NCBI GenBank assembly: GCA_019242475.1
Contig: JAFAVK010000087.1
Coordinates: 48,819 to 112,818, forward strand
Length of the DNA: 64,000 nucleotides
From: Acidobacteriota bacterium
GTDB lineage: Bacteria; Acidobacteriota; Blastocatellia; Pyrinomonadales; Pyrinomonadaceae
Direction of reading: 5' to 3'
Below are positions 45,690 to 54,485 of the stretch, in pieces. The translations under genes and the position numbers were made by a program. How positions within the stretch are numbered: the first letter of the stretch is position 1; each line of letters begins with the position of its first letter. Below the pieces are notes generated by a model that was not told where the DNA came from, did no database searches, and saw only the letters and a list, made by a program, of their open reading frames with translations.

Positions 45690-47420
45690 ATGAGCACGAA
45701 CACGACAGCGGCGGCGGGGCGCGAGTGGCGCAGCCGCTTCCCGACGGTCAACTACCTGAACGCCGACTACGGCATCAAGTCGTGGCTGCTGACGAAGGAT
45801 CACAAGAGGATCGCCATCCTCTACCTGATCTCCGTGACCTTCTTCTTCGCCATCGGCGGCGCCTACGCCGCGGCCATCCGGCTCGAACTCCTGACGCCGA
45901 TGGGCGACCTGATGCAGTCGGCAACCTACAACAAGGTCTTCACGCACCACGGGATCATGATGGTCTTCTTCTTCCTGATCCCGGCCATCCCCGGCGTTTT
46001 GGGCAACTTCCTCATCCCGCTCATGATCGGCGCGAAGGACATGGCCTTCCCGAAGATCAACCTGCTGAGCTGGTACGTCTTCATGGCGGGCGGGCTGCTC
46101 ACGTTCTCGGCGCTCCTCTTCGGCGGCGTGGACACGGGCTGGACGTTCTACGTCCCCTACTCGACCAACTTCTCGAACACCTACGTCACGCTGGCGGGAC
46201 TGGGCATCTTCATCAACGGGTTCTCCTCGATCCTGACGGGGCTCAACTTCATCGTCACCACCCACACGATGCGCGCGCCGGGGATGACCTGGTTCCGGCT
46301 GCCGCTTTTCGTCTGGTCGCAGTACGCGACCGCCCTCATCATGATTCTGGGGACGCCGGTCATCGCCATCACGGTGCTGCTCCTCGCGCTCGAGCGGCTC
46401 GCGCACGTCGGCATCTTCGACCCGGCGCTGGGCGGCGACCCCGTCCTCTTCCAGCACATGTTCTGGTTCTACTCGCACCCGGCCGTCTACATCATGATTC
46501 TGCCGTCGATGGCCGTCATCTCCGAGCTGGTCGCGACGCACACGCGCAAGCCCGTCTTCGGCTACTCGTTCGTGGCCTTCTCGTCCTTGGCGATTGCGGT
46601 CTTCGGGTTCCTGGTCTGGGGGCACCACCTCTTCGTCTCCAGCCAGTCGGTCTACGCCGGGATGATCTTCTCGCTCATCTCGTTCGTCGTGGCGATCCCC
46701 TCGGCGGTGAAGGTCTTCAACTGGACGGCGACGATGTACAAGGGCTCGATCTCGTACGACACGCCGATGCTCTACGTCTTCGCCTTCATCGGGCTCTTCA
46801 TGATCGGCGGCATGACGGGGATGTTCCTCGCCGCGCTCGGCTTCGACATCCACGTCCACGACACCTACTTCGTCGTCGCGCACTTCCACTACGTGATGGT
46901 GGGCGGCACGGTGATGGGCTACATGGGCGGGCTGCACAACTGGTGGCCGAAGATGACGGGGCGCATGTACCCCGAGGGCTGGGCGCGCTTCGCGGCGCTG
47001 ATCATCTTCGTCGGGTTCAACCTGACGTTCTTCCCGCAGTTCCTTTTGGGCTACATGGGGATGCCGCGGCGCTACCACGCGTACCCGGCGGGCGAGCCGA
47101 TGTGGCAGGTGCTGCACGTGATGAGCACGGGCGGGGCGACGGTGCTCGGCATCGGGCTTTTGATCCCGGCCGTCTACTTCATCTGGTCGATGCGCTACGG
47201 CCGGTTCGCCCCGGCGAACCCCTGGCCGGGGACGGGGCTGGAGTGGCGCACGGCGAGCCCGCCGCCGACCGAGAACTTCCTCGTGACGCCCGTCGTCACC
47301 TGGGAGGCGTACGAGTACCGGCCCATCGAGGAGATGCAGGTCATCGGCCCCGGCGCCCCCGACCAGACCGTCGGCGGCCAGCACCCCGCGAACAGGGGGG
47401 TGGAGACGGAAGAGAGATGA
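45690..47420 (+). CDS. coxA: cytochrome c oxidase subunit I, A2-type
   Basis: Haem-copper catalytic subunit, 576 residues, 12 or more helices. The low-spin haem and CuB His ligands are in [28 protein letters not shown] and [12 protein letters not shown]. Helix VI reads [10 protein letters not shown]: a Tyr-Ser pair replaces the proton-relay Glu of A1 oxidases, marking the A2 class seen in Rhodothermus and Thermus caa3 enzymes. It lies between coxB and coxC, 58 bp after coxB with AGGGAAG upstream. A heptamer element follows its stop by three bases. Confidence 0.97.
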   Translation: MSTNTTAAAGREWRSRFPTVNYLNADYGIKSWLLTKDHKRIAILYLISVTFFFAIGGAYAAAIRLELLTPMGDLMQSATYNKVFTHHGIMMVFFFLIPAIPGVLGNFLIPLMIGAKDMAFPKINLLSWYVFMAGGLLTFSALLFGGVDTGWTFYVPYSTNFSNTYVTLAGLGIFINGFSSILTGLNFIVTTHTMRAPGMTWFRLPLFVWSQYATALIMILGTPVIAITVLLLALERLAHVGIFDPALGGDPVLFQHMFWFYSHPAVYIMILPSMAVISELVATHTRKPVFGYSFVAFSSLAIAVFGFLVWGHHLFVSSQSVYAGMIFSLISFVVAIPSAVKVFNWTATMYKGSISYDTPMLYVFAFIGLFMIGGMTGMFLAALGFDIHVHDTYFVVAHFHYVMVGGTVMGYMGGLHNWWPKMTGRMYPEGWARFAALIIFVGFNLTFFPQFLLGYMGMPRRYHAYPAGEPMWQVLHVMSTGGATVLGIGLLIPAVYFIWSMRYGRFAPANPWPGTGLEWRTASPPPTENFLVTPVVTWEAYEYRPIEEMQVIGPGAPDQTVGGQHPANRGVETEER

Positions 47421-47423
47421 GAA

Positions 47424-47484
47424 AGTGATGAGTGATGAATGATGAATGAAGACAAGGTGCCTTTAATTCATGACTCATCACTCC
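47424..47484. repeat. heptamer inverted-repeat element E7 (AGTGATG/AATGATG type)
   Basis: The left arm 47424-47451 is AGTGATG AGTGATG AATGATG AATGAAG. The right arm 47465-47484 is AATTCAT GACTCAT CACTCC. The loop is 13 nt. It starts three bases after the coxA stop and ends just before the coxC ribosome site. Confidence 0.8.
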
Positions 47485-47503
47485 TTCTGAGGAGGTAGCG
47501 GTT

Positions 47504-48235
47504 TTGGCGACACACGCGGAGGCAGTCGAACACGGCCACGGCCCCGAGGCGGCGCACGAGGCACTCGCGCACCACTTCGACAACCTGGAGCAGCAGCGCG
47601 AGGCCGGGGCGCTCGGGATGTGGGTCTTCATCGCGCAGGAGGTGATGTTCTTCGGCGGGCTCTTCCTCGCCTACCTCATCTACCGGATGAAGTACCCCAT
47701 CGCCTTTCAGGCCGCGAGCAACCACCTCAACTGGAGGATCGGCACCTTCAACACGGCCGTCCTCATCACGTCCTCTTTGACGATGGCGCTCGCCGTCTGG
47801 GCGACGCAGGTCGGCAAGTCGCGCAAGGTGCAGGTCGGCTTCATGGCGGCGACGCTCCTGCTGGGCTTCGTCTTCCTCGGGGTCAAGGCGTACGAGTATC
47901 GCGAGAAGTACGTGGACGGCCTGATCCCCATCGCCGGCTGGTTCAACCCGAAGCCCGAGATTCTCGCGCACCTCCCGCACGGCATCACCGTCGGCCAGTA
48001 CCAGATGTTCTTCTGGCTCTACTTCGCCATGACGGGCCTGCACGCGCTGCACATGATCATCGGCGCCTGCATCCTCCTCCCCATCATGTGGATGGCCTGG
48101 CGCGGCCGCTTCTCGCCCGAGTACCACGGCCCCGTCGAGAACTTCGGGCTCTACTGGCACTTCGTGGACATCATCTGGATTTTCCTCTTCCCGCTGCTCT
48201 ACCTCCTCGGCGCGCACTTCTCGGCGGGCCACTAA
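47504..48235 (+). CDS. coxC: cytochrome c oxidase subunit III
   Basis: 243 residues, seven-helix type: GMWVFIAQEVMFFGGLFLAYL, NTAVLITSSLTMALAVWAT, VGFMAATLLLGFVFLGVKAYEY, and the conserved YFAMTGLHALHMIIGACIL...YWHFVDIIWIFLFPLLYL. The acidic residue of the EVMFFGG helix is the subunit III lipid/proton position. The start is a TTG (47504), made credible by a perfect AGGAGG eight bases upstream and by the conserved MATHAEAVEHGHG start; no ATG is near. Subunit III stabilises CoxA during turnover. Confidence 0.95.
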   Translation: MATHAEAVEHGHGPEAAHEALAHHFDNLEQQREAGALGMWVFIAQEVMFFGGLFLAYLIYRMKYPIAFQAASNHLNWRIGTFNTAVLITSSLTMALAVWATQVGKSRKVQVGFMAATLLLGFVFLGVKAYEYREKYVDGLIPIAGWFNPKPEILAHLPHGITVGQYQMFFWLYFAMTGLHALHMIIGACILLPIMWMAWRGRFSPEYHGPVENFGLYWHFVDIIWIFLFPLLYLLGAHFSAGH

Positions 48236-48261
48236 GGAAGAGGGAGGCACTGAGACAAGTC

Positions 48262-48579
48262 ATGGCGGAACATATCGTCCCAAGGAAAACTTACTTCGCG
48301 GTCTTCGCCGCGCTGCTCGTCTTCACGGCGCTGACGGTCATCGCCGCGAACATCAACTTCGGCAAGATGAACGACGTGATCGCGATGACCATCGCGGTGA
48401 CGAAGATGATGCTCGTGCTGCTCTTCTTCATGCACGTCCGCTACAGCTCGCGGCTCATCTGGGTCATCGTCGCGTCGATGTTCTTCTGGCTGCTCATCCT
48501 GCTGCTGCTGACTTCGACCGACTACAGCAGCCGCGACTGGTTCGGGTCGCACGTGGGCAGCGTCGTGGGCCGCCAGTAG
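48262..48579 (+). CDS. coxD: cytochrome c oxidase subunit IV (prokaryotic, CyoD-like)
   Basis: 105 residues from ATG 48262. Three transmembrane helices: TYFAVFAALLVFTALTVIAA, VIAMTIAVTKMMLVLLFFMHV (the subunit IV signature AVTKMMLVLLFFMH) and LIWVIVASMFFWLLILLLL. It is a structural subunit assisting CuB assembly. It is the last gene of the respiratory operon, 26 bp after coxC, and is followed by a hairpin with TTTT. Confidence 0.93.
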   Translation: MAEHIVPRKTYFAVFAALLVFTALTVIAANINFGKMNDVIAMTIAVTKMMLVLLFFMHVRYSSRLIWVIVASMFFWLLILLLLTSTDYSSRDWFGSHVGSVVGRQ

Positions 48580-48602
48580 CCACCCCGTTTTAGTACAATG
48601 GA

Positions 48603-48645
48603 GCCCGGAGCGGGCGCCCCGCCGAGCGGGCGACCCGCCCCGGGC
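48603..48645 (+). terminator. rho-independent terminator of the act-cox operon
   Basis: GCCCGGAGCGGG (48603-48614) pairs with CCCGCCCCGGGC (48634-48645) with one mismatch, followed directly by TTTTCCTATT. It lies 23 bp after coxD. Confidence 0.8.
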
Positions 48646-48682
48646 TTTTCCTATTCTCCGCCGCCGGGGGCTTCACCGGGAC

Positions 48683-50059
48683 TTGCTGAGGCGTGCCGTC
48701 AAGGTCGTGCTGCTCTTCGCGCTGCGCGTCTTCTTCCGCCGGATAGAGGTCGTGGGGCGCGGGCGCGTGCCGCGTGCGGGCGCGTGCCTCTTCGTCCTCA
48801 ACCACCCGAACGCGCTCGTCGACCCGGCCTTCCTGCTCTGCTTCGCGCCGCGCCGCGTCTCCTTCCTCGCCAAGTCGCCGCTCTTCCGGATGCCGGTCGT
48901 CGGCCTCTTCGTCCGCGCGCTCGACTCGATCCCCGTCTACCGCAAGCAGGACGAGACGGGCGACACCGCCGCGCTCAACCGCAAGACCTTCGAGCGCGCC
49001 GCCGACCTCCTGCGCCGCGGCGGCACCATCGCCCTCTGCCCCGAGGGCGTCTCGCACAACGAGCCCTACCTGCTCCCCCTCAAGAGCGGCGCGGCGCGCA
49101 TCGCCCTCGGCGCGGTCAGCGCCGCCGCCGGCGCGCTCGATTTGAAGATCATCCCCGCGGGCCTCTACTACACGGCGAAGACCGTCTTCCGCAGCGGCGC
49201 GCTCCTCTACTTCGGCGAGCCCATCGCGGTCGAGGCGGCCGAGCCCGGCCCCGACGGCGAGCCGCCGCGCGAGGCCGTGCGCGCGCTCTCCGAACGCGTC
49301 GCCGAGGCCATGCGCTCACTCACCCTCAACGCCGACCGGCACGAGGCGCTGGCGATTGTGGCGCGCGCCGAGCGCATCTTCTCCGCGGCCGACGAAGGGG
49401 AGGAGGAGGGCGACAGCCTCGAACGCGAGCTGCGCCGCCGCCGCATCTTCGTCGAGGCTTACGCGTACCACCGCCGGCATTCGCCCGCGCGCGTCGAACA
49501 GCTTGAGCGGCGCGTCTGGGCCTACGAGGAGGAGCTGCGCCAGGCCGGGCTCGAAGACCCGCGCCAGCTCTCGCCCTCGACGGTCGCCGACTACGCGCGC
49601 GTGCGAAAGCTCCTGGCGCGCGTCCTCGTCTTCCTTTTGCTGCTGCCCGCGGCACTCGCGGGCGCGGCGCTCCACTACCCGGCCTACAAGCTCGCGGGCG
49701 TGCTGGCGACGCGCTTCGCGCGGCAGTACGACGACGTGCTCTCGACCTTCAAGATCGCGGCCGCGCTGCTGCTCTTTCCTTTGACGTGGGGCGCGCTCGG
49801 GTTCGTGCTGTACGGGTTCGTCGGCTGGTGGGGAGTGCTGGGGGCTGTGGCGCTCGCGCCGCCCGCGGGGTACGTCGCCTTGCGCACGCGCGAGGAGTTC
49901 GGGCGCTTCGCCGCGGGCACGCGCGCCGCGCTCTTCTTCGTCCGCGAGCGCAGCTTCTTCCGCCAGCTCCTCGAAGAGCGCCGCCGCATCCGCCGCGAAC
50001 TCCTCGACCTCGGCGACGAGTACGAGCGCGCGGTCGCGTCGGGGCGGGCGCGGGGTTGA
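48683..50059 (+). CDS. lysophospholipid acyltransferase (PlsC/LPLAT family)
   Basis: 458-residue membrane enzyme. The acyltransferase domain (about 15-220) shows motif I NHPNALVDP, the variant of NHXXXXD with Asn-His-Pro-Asn and Asp. Motif III CPEGVSHNEPYLLPLKSGAARIAL binds the glycerol phosphate. A C-terminal extension adds a helical domain, two transmembrane helices (LLARVLVFLLLLPAALAGAALHY; LLLFPLTWGALGFVLYGFVGWWGVLGA) and a charged coiled tail. It probably esterifies lysophosphatidic acid or a related lipid. The start is a TTG at 48683, because the conserved hydrophobic start follows at once and no ATG is in frame. Confidence 0.85.
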   Translation: MLRRAVKVVLLFALRVFFRRIEVVGRGRVPRAGACLFVLNHPNALVDPAFLLCFAPRRVSFLAKSPLFRMPVVGLFVRALDSIPVYRKQDETGDTAALNRKTFERAADLLRRGGTIALCPEGVSHNEPYLLPLKSGAARIALGAVSAAAGALDLKIIPAGLYYTAKTVFRSGALLYFGEPIAVEAAEPGPDGEPPREAVRALSERVAEAMRSLTLNADRHEALAIVARAERIFSAADEGEEEGDSLERELRRRRIFVEAYAYHRRHSPARVEQLERRVWAYEEELRQAGLEDPRQLSPSTVADYARVRKLLARVLVFLLLLPAALAGAALHYPAYKLAGVLATRFARQYDDVLSTFKIAAALLLFPLTWGALGFVLYGFVGWWGVLGAVALAPPAGYVALRTREEFGRFAAGTRAALFFVRERSFFRQLLEERRRIRRELLDLGDEYERAVASGRARG

Positions 50060-50910
50060 GTTCGCGTGCGGCGGCGGGAAGACTTTTGCGCCGGGGCGGG
50101 CTCCCGCTTCTCGCCCGAAGGCGCGGGCTGTGGGGTCAAACGCCTCTGCATCTCAAAGCAGTACTGGGAGACGCCGTCGTACTCGGCCCGGCCCTTCCAG
50201 TCGCCGCGCATCTCGGCGAGCTTCGCCTTCTCGCGGAAGAGCCAAGCCTTATACCCCCAGACGTTGGCGCTGCCCGGGTCGAGCGCGACCGCGCGCTCCG
50301 AGAGGCGCAGTCCCTCCTCCGTGCACGCGCTCGCCCTGTCGAAGTCGGACGGGTCGGCCGGCATCCTGTAGCGGACGACGGGGAGGTCGGGCTTCGACCC
50401 GATGCGCTTGTTCGCCTCGCGCTCGGTGATGTCGTAGGAGCACTGCCACTGCCTGCTAGCCAGGATGACGAAAGCCTCGGCGCGCTTCTCGTCCTCGACG
50501 GCCGCGTCCTCGCCGCGCCGCTTGAGCATCTCGACGACCTTGTCGTCGCGCTTCAACATCCCGTAGAGGTAGACGGTCGCCTTAAACGCGTCCTCGCCGT
50601 GCAGCTCGTTCCCGAGCAGCGGGGCGTAGGCTTCGATGGCCCTCTCGGCCTGCGCGACGTTCGCGGGCGACGTGTCGCCGGGACGGTACTGCTGCTGGAC
50701 GGCGCGCGCGATGAAGAGTTGCGTGTTCCTGCCCGCGGGGTCGAGTTCGAGCGCGCGGCGGAAGTGTTGCTCGGCCTCCGCGTACTGCCCCGCGCGGTAG
50801 AGCCCCGCCCCCTCGTACAACTCCGCGCGCGCGGCGTCCACGTCGGTCTGCCCGAGCGCGGACGCCGCGGCGGCCAGCGCGAGCACGATTGCGGCGAGTG
50901 CGTTTCTCAT
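49684..50910 (-). CDS. secreted TPR protein whose frame runs into the antisense of the acyltransferase
   Basis: The genuine part is about residues 1-280 (50910 to about 50066). A signal peptide (ALAAIVLALAAAASALGQ) is followed by TPR-like repeats (AELYEGAGLYRAGQYAEAEQHFRRALELDPAG and ERAVALDPGSANVWGYKAWLFREKAKLAEM). It starts four bases after proC on the same message. No stop occurs before the convergent acyltransferase gene ends (50059), and the frame stays open to 49684, adding about 125 Arg/Ser-rich residues. Either this tail is real, or a stop has been lost by mutation or sequencing error near 50066. Confidence 0.7.
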   Translation of the reverse strand: MRNALAAIVLALAAAASALGQTDVDAARAELYEGAGLYRAGQYAEAEQHFRRALELDPAGRNTQLFIARAVQQQYRPGDTSPANVAQAERAIEAYAPLLGNELHGEDAFKATVYLYGMLKRDDKVVEMLKRRGEDAAVEDEKRAEAFVILASRQWQCSYDITEREANKRIGSKPDLPVVRYRMPADPSDFDRASACTEEGLRLSERAVALDPGSANVWGYKAWLFREKAKLAEMRGDWKGRAEYDGVSQYCFEMQRRLTPQPAPSGEKREPAPAQKSSRRRTRTQPRARPDATARSYSSPRSRSSRRMRRRSSRSWRKKLRSRTKKSAARVPAAKRPNSSRVRKATYPAGGASATAPSTPHQPTNPYSTNPSAPHVKGKSSSAAAILKVESTSSYCRAKRVASTPASL

Positions 50911-50913
50911 GAC

Positions 50914-51783
50914 TTACCTCTGCCCGAGCGCGACGGCGCGCTGGTAGGCGGCGTAGACGGCCTTCGACAAGACGGTGCGGAGCGAGCCCTTCTCCATCTG
51001 GTAGATGGCCTCGGCGCTGGTGCCGCCGGGCGAGGTGACCATGTTGCGCAGCTCGGCCGGGTGCTTGTGCGTCTCGCGCGCGAAGAGCACCGAGCCGAGC
51101 ATCGTCTGCGTGACCAGCTCCTCGGCGACGTGGCGCGAGAAGCCCATGTGGACGCCCGCGTCCACGAGCGCCTCCATCATCATGAAGATGTAGGTCGGCC
51201 CCGTCGCCGAGAGCGCCGTCGCCATGTCGATCATGTTCTCGTTCTCGACGTGCATCTCGCGCCCCAGCGCGCCCAGGAGCGCGCGGACGGCTTCGAGCTG
51301 CCGCTCCGAGACCTCGGGCGTGGCCGTCCACGCGGTCATGCCCTGGCCGATCTGCGCGGGCGTGTTCGGCATCGCGCGCACGATGGCGCGGTGGTTCAAC
51401 TCTGAGGCGATGGTCTCGACGCGCGTGCCGGCGACGACCGAGAGCAGGAGCTGCTCGGGCGCGAGCGTCTCTCTGACCTCTTGCAGGACGCGGCCGACGC
51501 GCTGCGGCTTGACGGCGACGACGACGACCGAGGCGGCGGCCGGGTCGGACGGGCGCGCGGCCTCCGCGTTCGACTCGACCATGCGGACGCCGTACTGGTT
51601 CAGCAGCTCGTCGCGGCGCGCGGGGCGCGGGTGGCTGCCGACGATCTGCGCGCGCGTGACGAGCTGGCGCCGCAGCAGCCCCGCGATCATCGCCTCGGCC
51701 ATCACGCCGACGCCGACGAAGGAGAGCTGCGCGCCGCGCAGCGGGTTGGCCGCGGCCGGCGGCGGGGGAGGGAAGTTCGTCAT
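50914..51783 (-). CDS. proC: pyrroline-5-carboxylate reductase
   Basis: Last step of proline synthesis: NAD(P)H reduction of pyrroline-5-carboxylate. 289 residues from ATG 51781-51783. The N-terminal Rossmann site FVGVGVMAEAMIAGLL (about 22-37) is followed by VVAVKPQ and the MPNTPAQIGQGMTAW segment. The C-terminal dimer domain carries the ProC signature GPTYIFMMMEALVDAGVHMGFSR and TSPGGTSAEAIYQME. An in-frame extension upstream through a heptamer repeat arm exists but is not conserved. The TPR gene follows three bases later. Confidence 0.95.
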   Translation of the reverse strand: MTNFPPPPPAAANPLRGAQLSFVGVGVMAEAMIAGLLRRQLVTRAQIVGSHPRPARRDELLNQYGVRMVESNAEAARPSDPAAASVVVVAVKPQRVGRVLQEVRETLAPEQLLLSVVAGTRVETIASELNHRAIVRAMPNTPAQIGQGMTAWTATPEVSERQLEAVRALLGALGREMHVENENMIDMATALSATGPTYIFMMMEALVDAGVHMGFSRHVAEELVTQTMLGSVLFARETHKHPAELRNMVTSPGGTSAEAIYQMEKGSLRTVLSKAVYAAYQRAVALGQR

Positions 51784-51795
51784 GGCAACATCATA

Positions 51796-51921
<126 letters not shown>

Positions 51922-52077
51922 CCGCCTACCCTCTTGCTTCCTTTTTTGTTACCATGCGCGGCACATCAAAGGTTTCGAGGCGCGCCGCCGGACGCTCAGC
52001 TCCCGGCGCCGAGGCGTGCGAAGTTTCTCCGCAGACAAAGGACTCCGGCACACACCCCAAGACAGGAGAAGTTCAAG

Positions 52078-53073
52078 ATGAGCACCCTTCGAAGATTCTT
52101 CCCGCGCGCGGCGGCCGCGCTCGTGCTCCTCGCCGCGGCGGCGTCCCACGCCCCCGCGCGACAGCAGCAACCCCCGCCGAAGATACGCCTGCCGCAGGCG
52201 AGCCCGCAGGCCACACTCTCCCACACCATCGGCGTGACCGACCTGACCATCGTCTACCACCGCCCGTCCGTGCGCGGCCGGACGGTCTGGGGCGAGATCG
52301 CGCCCGAGAAGGCCGCCGCGCTCGTGCAGGCGACCTCCTACCTGCCCAAGAACTCGCCCGAGGGGACGCTCGACGGCGCGCCCGGCTCGGGCAAGGACTT
52401 CCCGATGACGCCCAACGGCCACGTCTGGCGCGCGGGCGCCAACGAGGCCACGAGGTTCACCGTCACCGACGACGTGCTCGTCAACGGCCAGAAGCTCCCG
52501 GCCGGCTCCTACAGCCTGCACATGATCCCGGGCAAGGACGAGTGGACGATCATCTTCAACAAGACGGCCGACCAGTGGGGCAGCTACAGCTACGACGCCA
52601 AGCAGGACGCGCTGCGCGTGAAGACGAAGCCCGCGTGGGTCGCCGAGTCGCAGGAGCTGCTCGGCTACGAGATACCGGCGGGCACCGCGAACTCGGCGCG
52701 CGTCGTCCTGCGCTGGGAGAAGATCGCCGTGCCCTTCACGGTCGAGGTGCCGAACCAGGACGCGCTCGTCCGCGCGAAGATCGACGCGGCCGTCGCCGCC
52801 GCGCCCGACGACTGGCACGTCACGATGGAGGTCGCCAACGCCTACGCCAACGACGACAAGATGGAGGAGGCGCTGGCGTGGGCCGACCGCTCCATCAAGG
52901 TCAAGGAGACCTTCCAGAACCTGCGGCTGAAGGCCCTGCTCCTCTCCAACCTGAAGAAGACGGACGAGGCCGTCGCCGTCGGCGAGCGCGCCGTCGCGCG
53001 CGGCAAGGCCGACGGCGAGGACACCACGCGCTTCGAGAAGCGCCTCGCGGACATCAAGGCCGGGAAGATGTAG
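52078..53073 (+). CDS. secreted DUF2911 protein (copy 1)
   Basis: 331 residues. A signal peptide (AALVLLAAAASHAPARQ, cut near residue 28) leads into DUF2911: TIGVTDLTIVYHRPSVRGRTVW, GHVWRAGANEATRFTVTDDVLVNGQKLPAGSYSLHMIPGKDEWTIIFN and ALRVKTKP. A helical TPR-like C-terminus (EVANAYANDDKMEEALAWADRSIKVKETFQNLRLKALLL) follows. Function is unknown; the family is common in Bacteroidota and Acidobacteriota and is predicted periplasmic. It is a tandem paralogue of the next gene but has an extra 25-residue insertion after the VWGEI segment. AGGAGAA precedes the ATG. Confidence 0.9.
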   Translation: MSTLRRFFPRAAAALVLLAAAASHAPARQQQPPPKIRLPQASPQATLSHTIGVTDLTIVYHRPSVRGRTVWGEIAPEKAAALVQATSYLPKNSPEGTLDGAPGSGKDFPMTPNGHVWRAGANEATRFTVTDDVLVNGQKLPAGSYSLHMIPGKDEWTIIFNKTADQWGSYSYDAKQDALRVKTKPAWVAESQELLGYEIPAGTANSARVVLRWEKIAVPFTVEVPNQDALVRAKIDAAVAAAPDDWHVTMEVANAYANDDKMEEALAWADRSIKVKETFQNLRLKALLLSNLKKTDEAVAVGERAVARGKADGEDTTRFEKRLADIKAGKM

Positions 53074-53079
53074 ACGGGA

Positions 53080-53160
53080 AATGCGGAATGACGAGTGTTG
53101 AATGATGAATGAGAAGCAGCGGGCTTTTCATTCATCATTCATCACTCGTCATTCATCACT
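53080..53160. repeat. heptamer inverted-repeat element E9 (AATGATG type)
   Basis: The left arm 53080-53112 is AATGCGG AATGACG AGTGTTG AATGATG AATGA. The right arm 53128-53160 is its complement with about four mismatches. The 15-nt loop carries AAGCAGCGGGCTT, which can itself pair. It lies seven bases after the first DUF2911 stop. Confidence 0.85.
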
Positions 53161-53180
53161 TATAAAGAGGAGAAGTCGAG

Positions 53181-54131
53181 ATGAAGTCACCGAAGAAATT
53201 GCTCCCCCTCGCGGCCGCGGCCCTGCTCGCGCTCTCGGCCTTCGCGCAGGCGCAAGGCTTACGCACCCCGCGCCCGAGCCAGAAGGCGAGCGTCATGCAG
53301 ACGGTCGGCGTCACCGACCTGACCATCACCTACAGCCGCCCCGGCGTCAAAGGCCGAACCATCTGGGGCGACCCGCCCGCGGCCGCTTCGGGCACCGCCA
53401 CGCTCGACGACGCGCGCGCGCGCCCCAAGGATCAGGTCATCGTGCCCTACGGCCACGTCTGGCGCGCGGGCGCCAACGAGGCGACGCAGTTCGCCACGAC
53501 CGACGACGTGCTCGTCAACGGCCAGCCCCTGAAGGCCGGCACCTACAGCCTCCACACGATCCCCGGTAAGGACGAGTGGACGATCATCTTCAACTCGGAC
53601 GCCGGGCAGTGGGGCAGCTTCAGCTACGACGAGAAGAAGGACGTGCTGCGCGTGAAGGCCAAGCCGCAGACCGTCGCCGAGAACCAGGAATGGCTCATCT
53701 ACACCTTCGACCCGGTCGGCGAAACTTCGGCGCAGGTCAACCTCCGCTGGGAGCGCCTGCGCGTGCCCTTCACGGTCGAGGTCAAGGACGTGAAGGCGCT
53801 CACGGTCGAGAAGCTGCGCGCCGCGGTCGCCGCCGCCAAGCCCGACGACTGGCGCACGCCCTTGCAGGCCGCCAACTGGGTCTTCACTAACGACGTGCCG
53901 GCCAGCAACCCCGAGGCGATGCAATGGCTCGACAAGTCCCTCAAGACCAAGGAGACCTTCGGCAATCTCTACACGAAGGCGCGCGTGCTCGCCACCACGG
54001 GCAAGCCGGCCGACGCCGTCGCCACCGCCGAGAAGGCGATCCAGCTCGGCAAGGCGCCCAACTCCGGCGTTGACCCCAACAACATCGCCGACCTCGAAAA
54101 GCGCATGGCCGAGTGGAAGTCGAAGATGTAG
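53181..54131 (+). CDS. secreted DUF2911 protein (copy 2)
   Basis: 316 residues with a signal peptide (LAAAALLALSAFAQAQ, cut near residue 22). It has the same DUF2911 core as copy 1 (TVGVTDLTITYSRPGVKGRTIWG; HVWRAGANEATQFATTDDVLVNGQPLKAGTYSLHTIPGKDEWTIIFNSDAGQWGSFSYDEKKD) and a helical repeat C-terminus (YTKARVLATTGKPADAVATAEKAIQLG). The two copies are clearly related but not recent, so the duplication is old. AGAGGAG lies ten bases before the ATG, just beyond element E9. Confidence 0.9.
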   Translation: MKSPKKLLPLAAAALLALSAFAQAQGLRTPRPSQKASVMQTVGVTDLTITYSRPGVKGRTIWGDPPAAASGTATLDDARARPKDQVIVPYGHVWRAGANEATQFATTDDVLVNGQPLKAGTYSLHTIPGKDEWTIIFNSDAGQWGSFSYDEKKDVLRVKAKPQTVAENQEWLIYTFDPVGETSAQVNLRWERLRVPFTVEVKDVKALTVEKLRAAVAAAKPDDWRTPLQAANWVFTNDVPASNPEAMQWLDKSLKTKETFGNLYTKARVLATTGKPADAVATAEKAIQLGKAPNSGVDPNNIADLEKRMAEWKSKM

Positions 54132-54141
54132 CCCGAGACCG

Positions 54142-54253
54142 GAAGGCAAAAGGCAAAGGGCAAAAGGCAAAGGGCAAAAGTGAAGGATGAAGGGCACGCT
54201 GCTCCTCGTCCTCATTTTTGCCTTTTGCCCTTTGCCCTTTGCCTTTTGCCTTC
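54142..54253. repeat. heptamer inverted-repeat element E10 (GGCAAAA/GGCAAAG type)
   Basis: The left arm 54142-54180 is five units alternating GGCAAAA and GGCAAAG. The right arm 54216-54253 is five complementary units. The loop is 35 nt. It lies ten bases after the second DUF2911 stop. Confidence 0.88.
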
Positions 54254-54485
54254 GCCCCTCCCTTCAATCAGACTGACCAGGGGCGGCCTCTCACACTGAC
54301 CGAGCCGGTCAACAAGACCGCCGGCGCCCCCGCCGCATTCCCTCTTTATCCCAGAAAATCCGCCGATTTCGGCCTTTCCCGCGCCGGCACGGCCGCGGCA
54401 CGCGGGCTGCACTGTCGTGCGGAGGCGCCGCTCCTGTTCGACCCCGAGGCGCCGGAAGTCAAATCGCTTCAGCACCCCCAGAACG
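54254..54485. other. gap upstream of the second subtilase
   Basis: This gap probably contains the protease promoter and leader. It has GC-rich self-complementary stretches (GACCGCCGGCG, CGCGGCACGCGGG) but no recognisable -35/-10 pair, RNA motif or gene. With element E10 it makes up the whole intergenic region. Confidence 0.4.
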
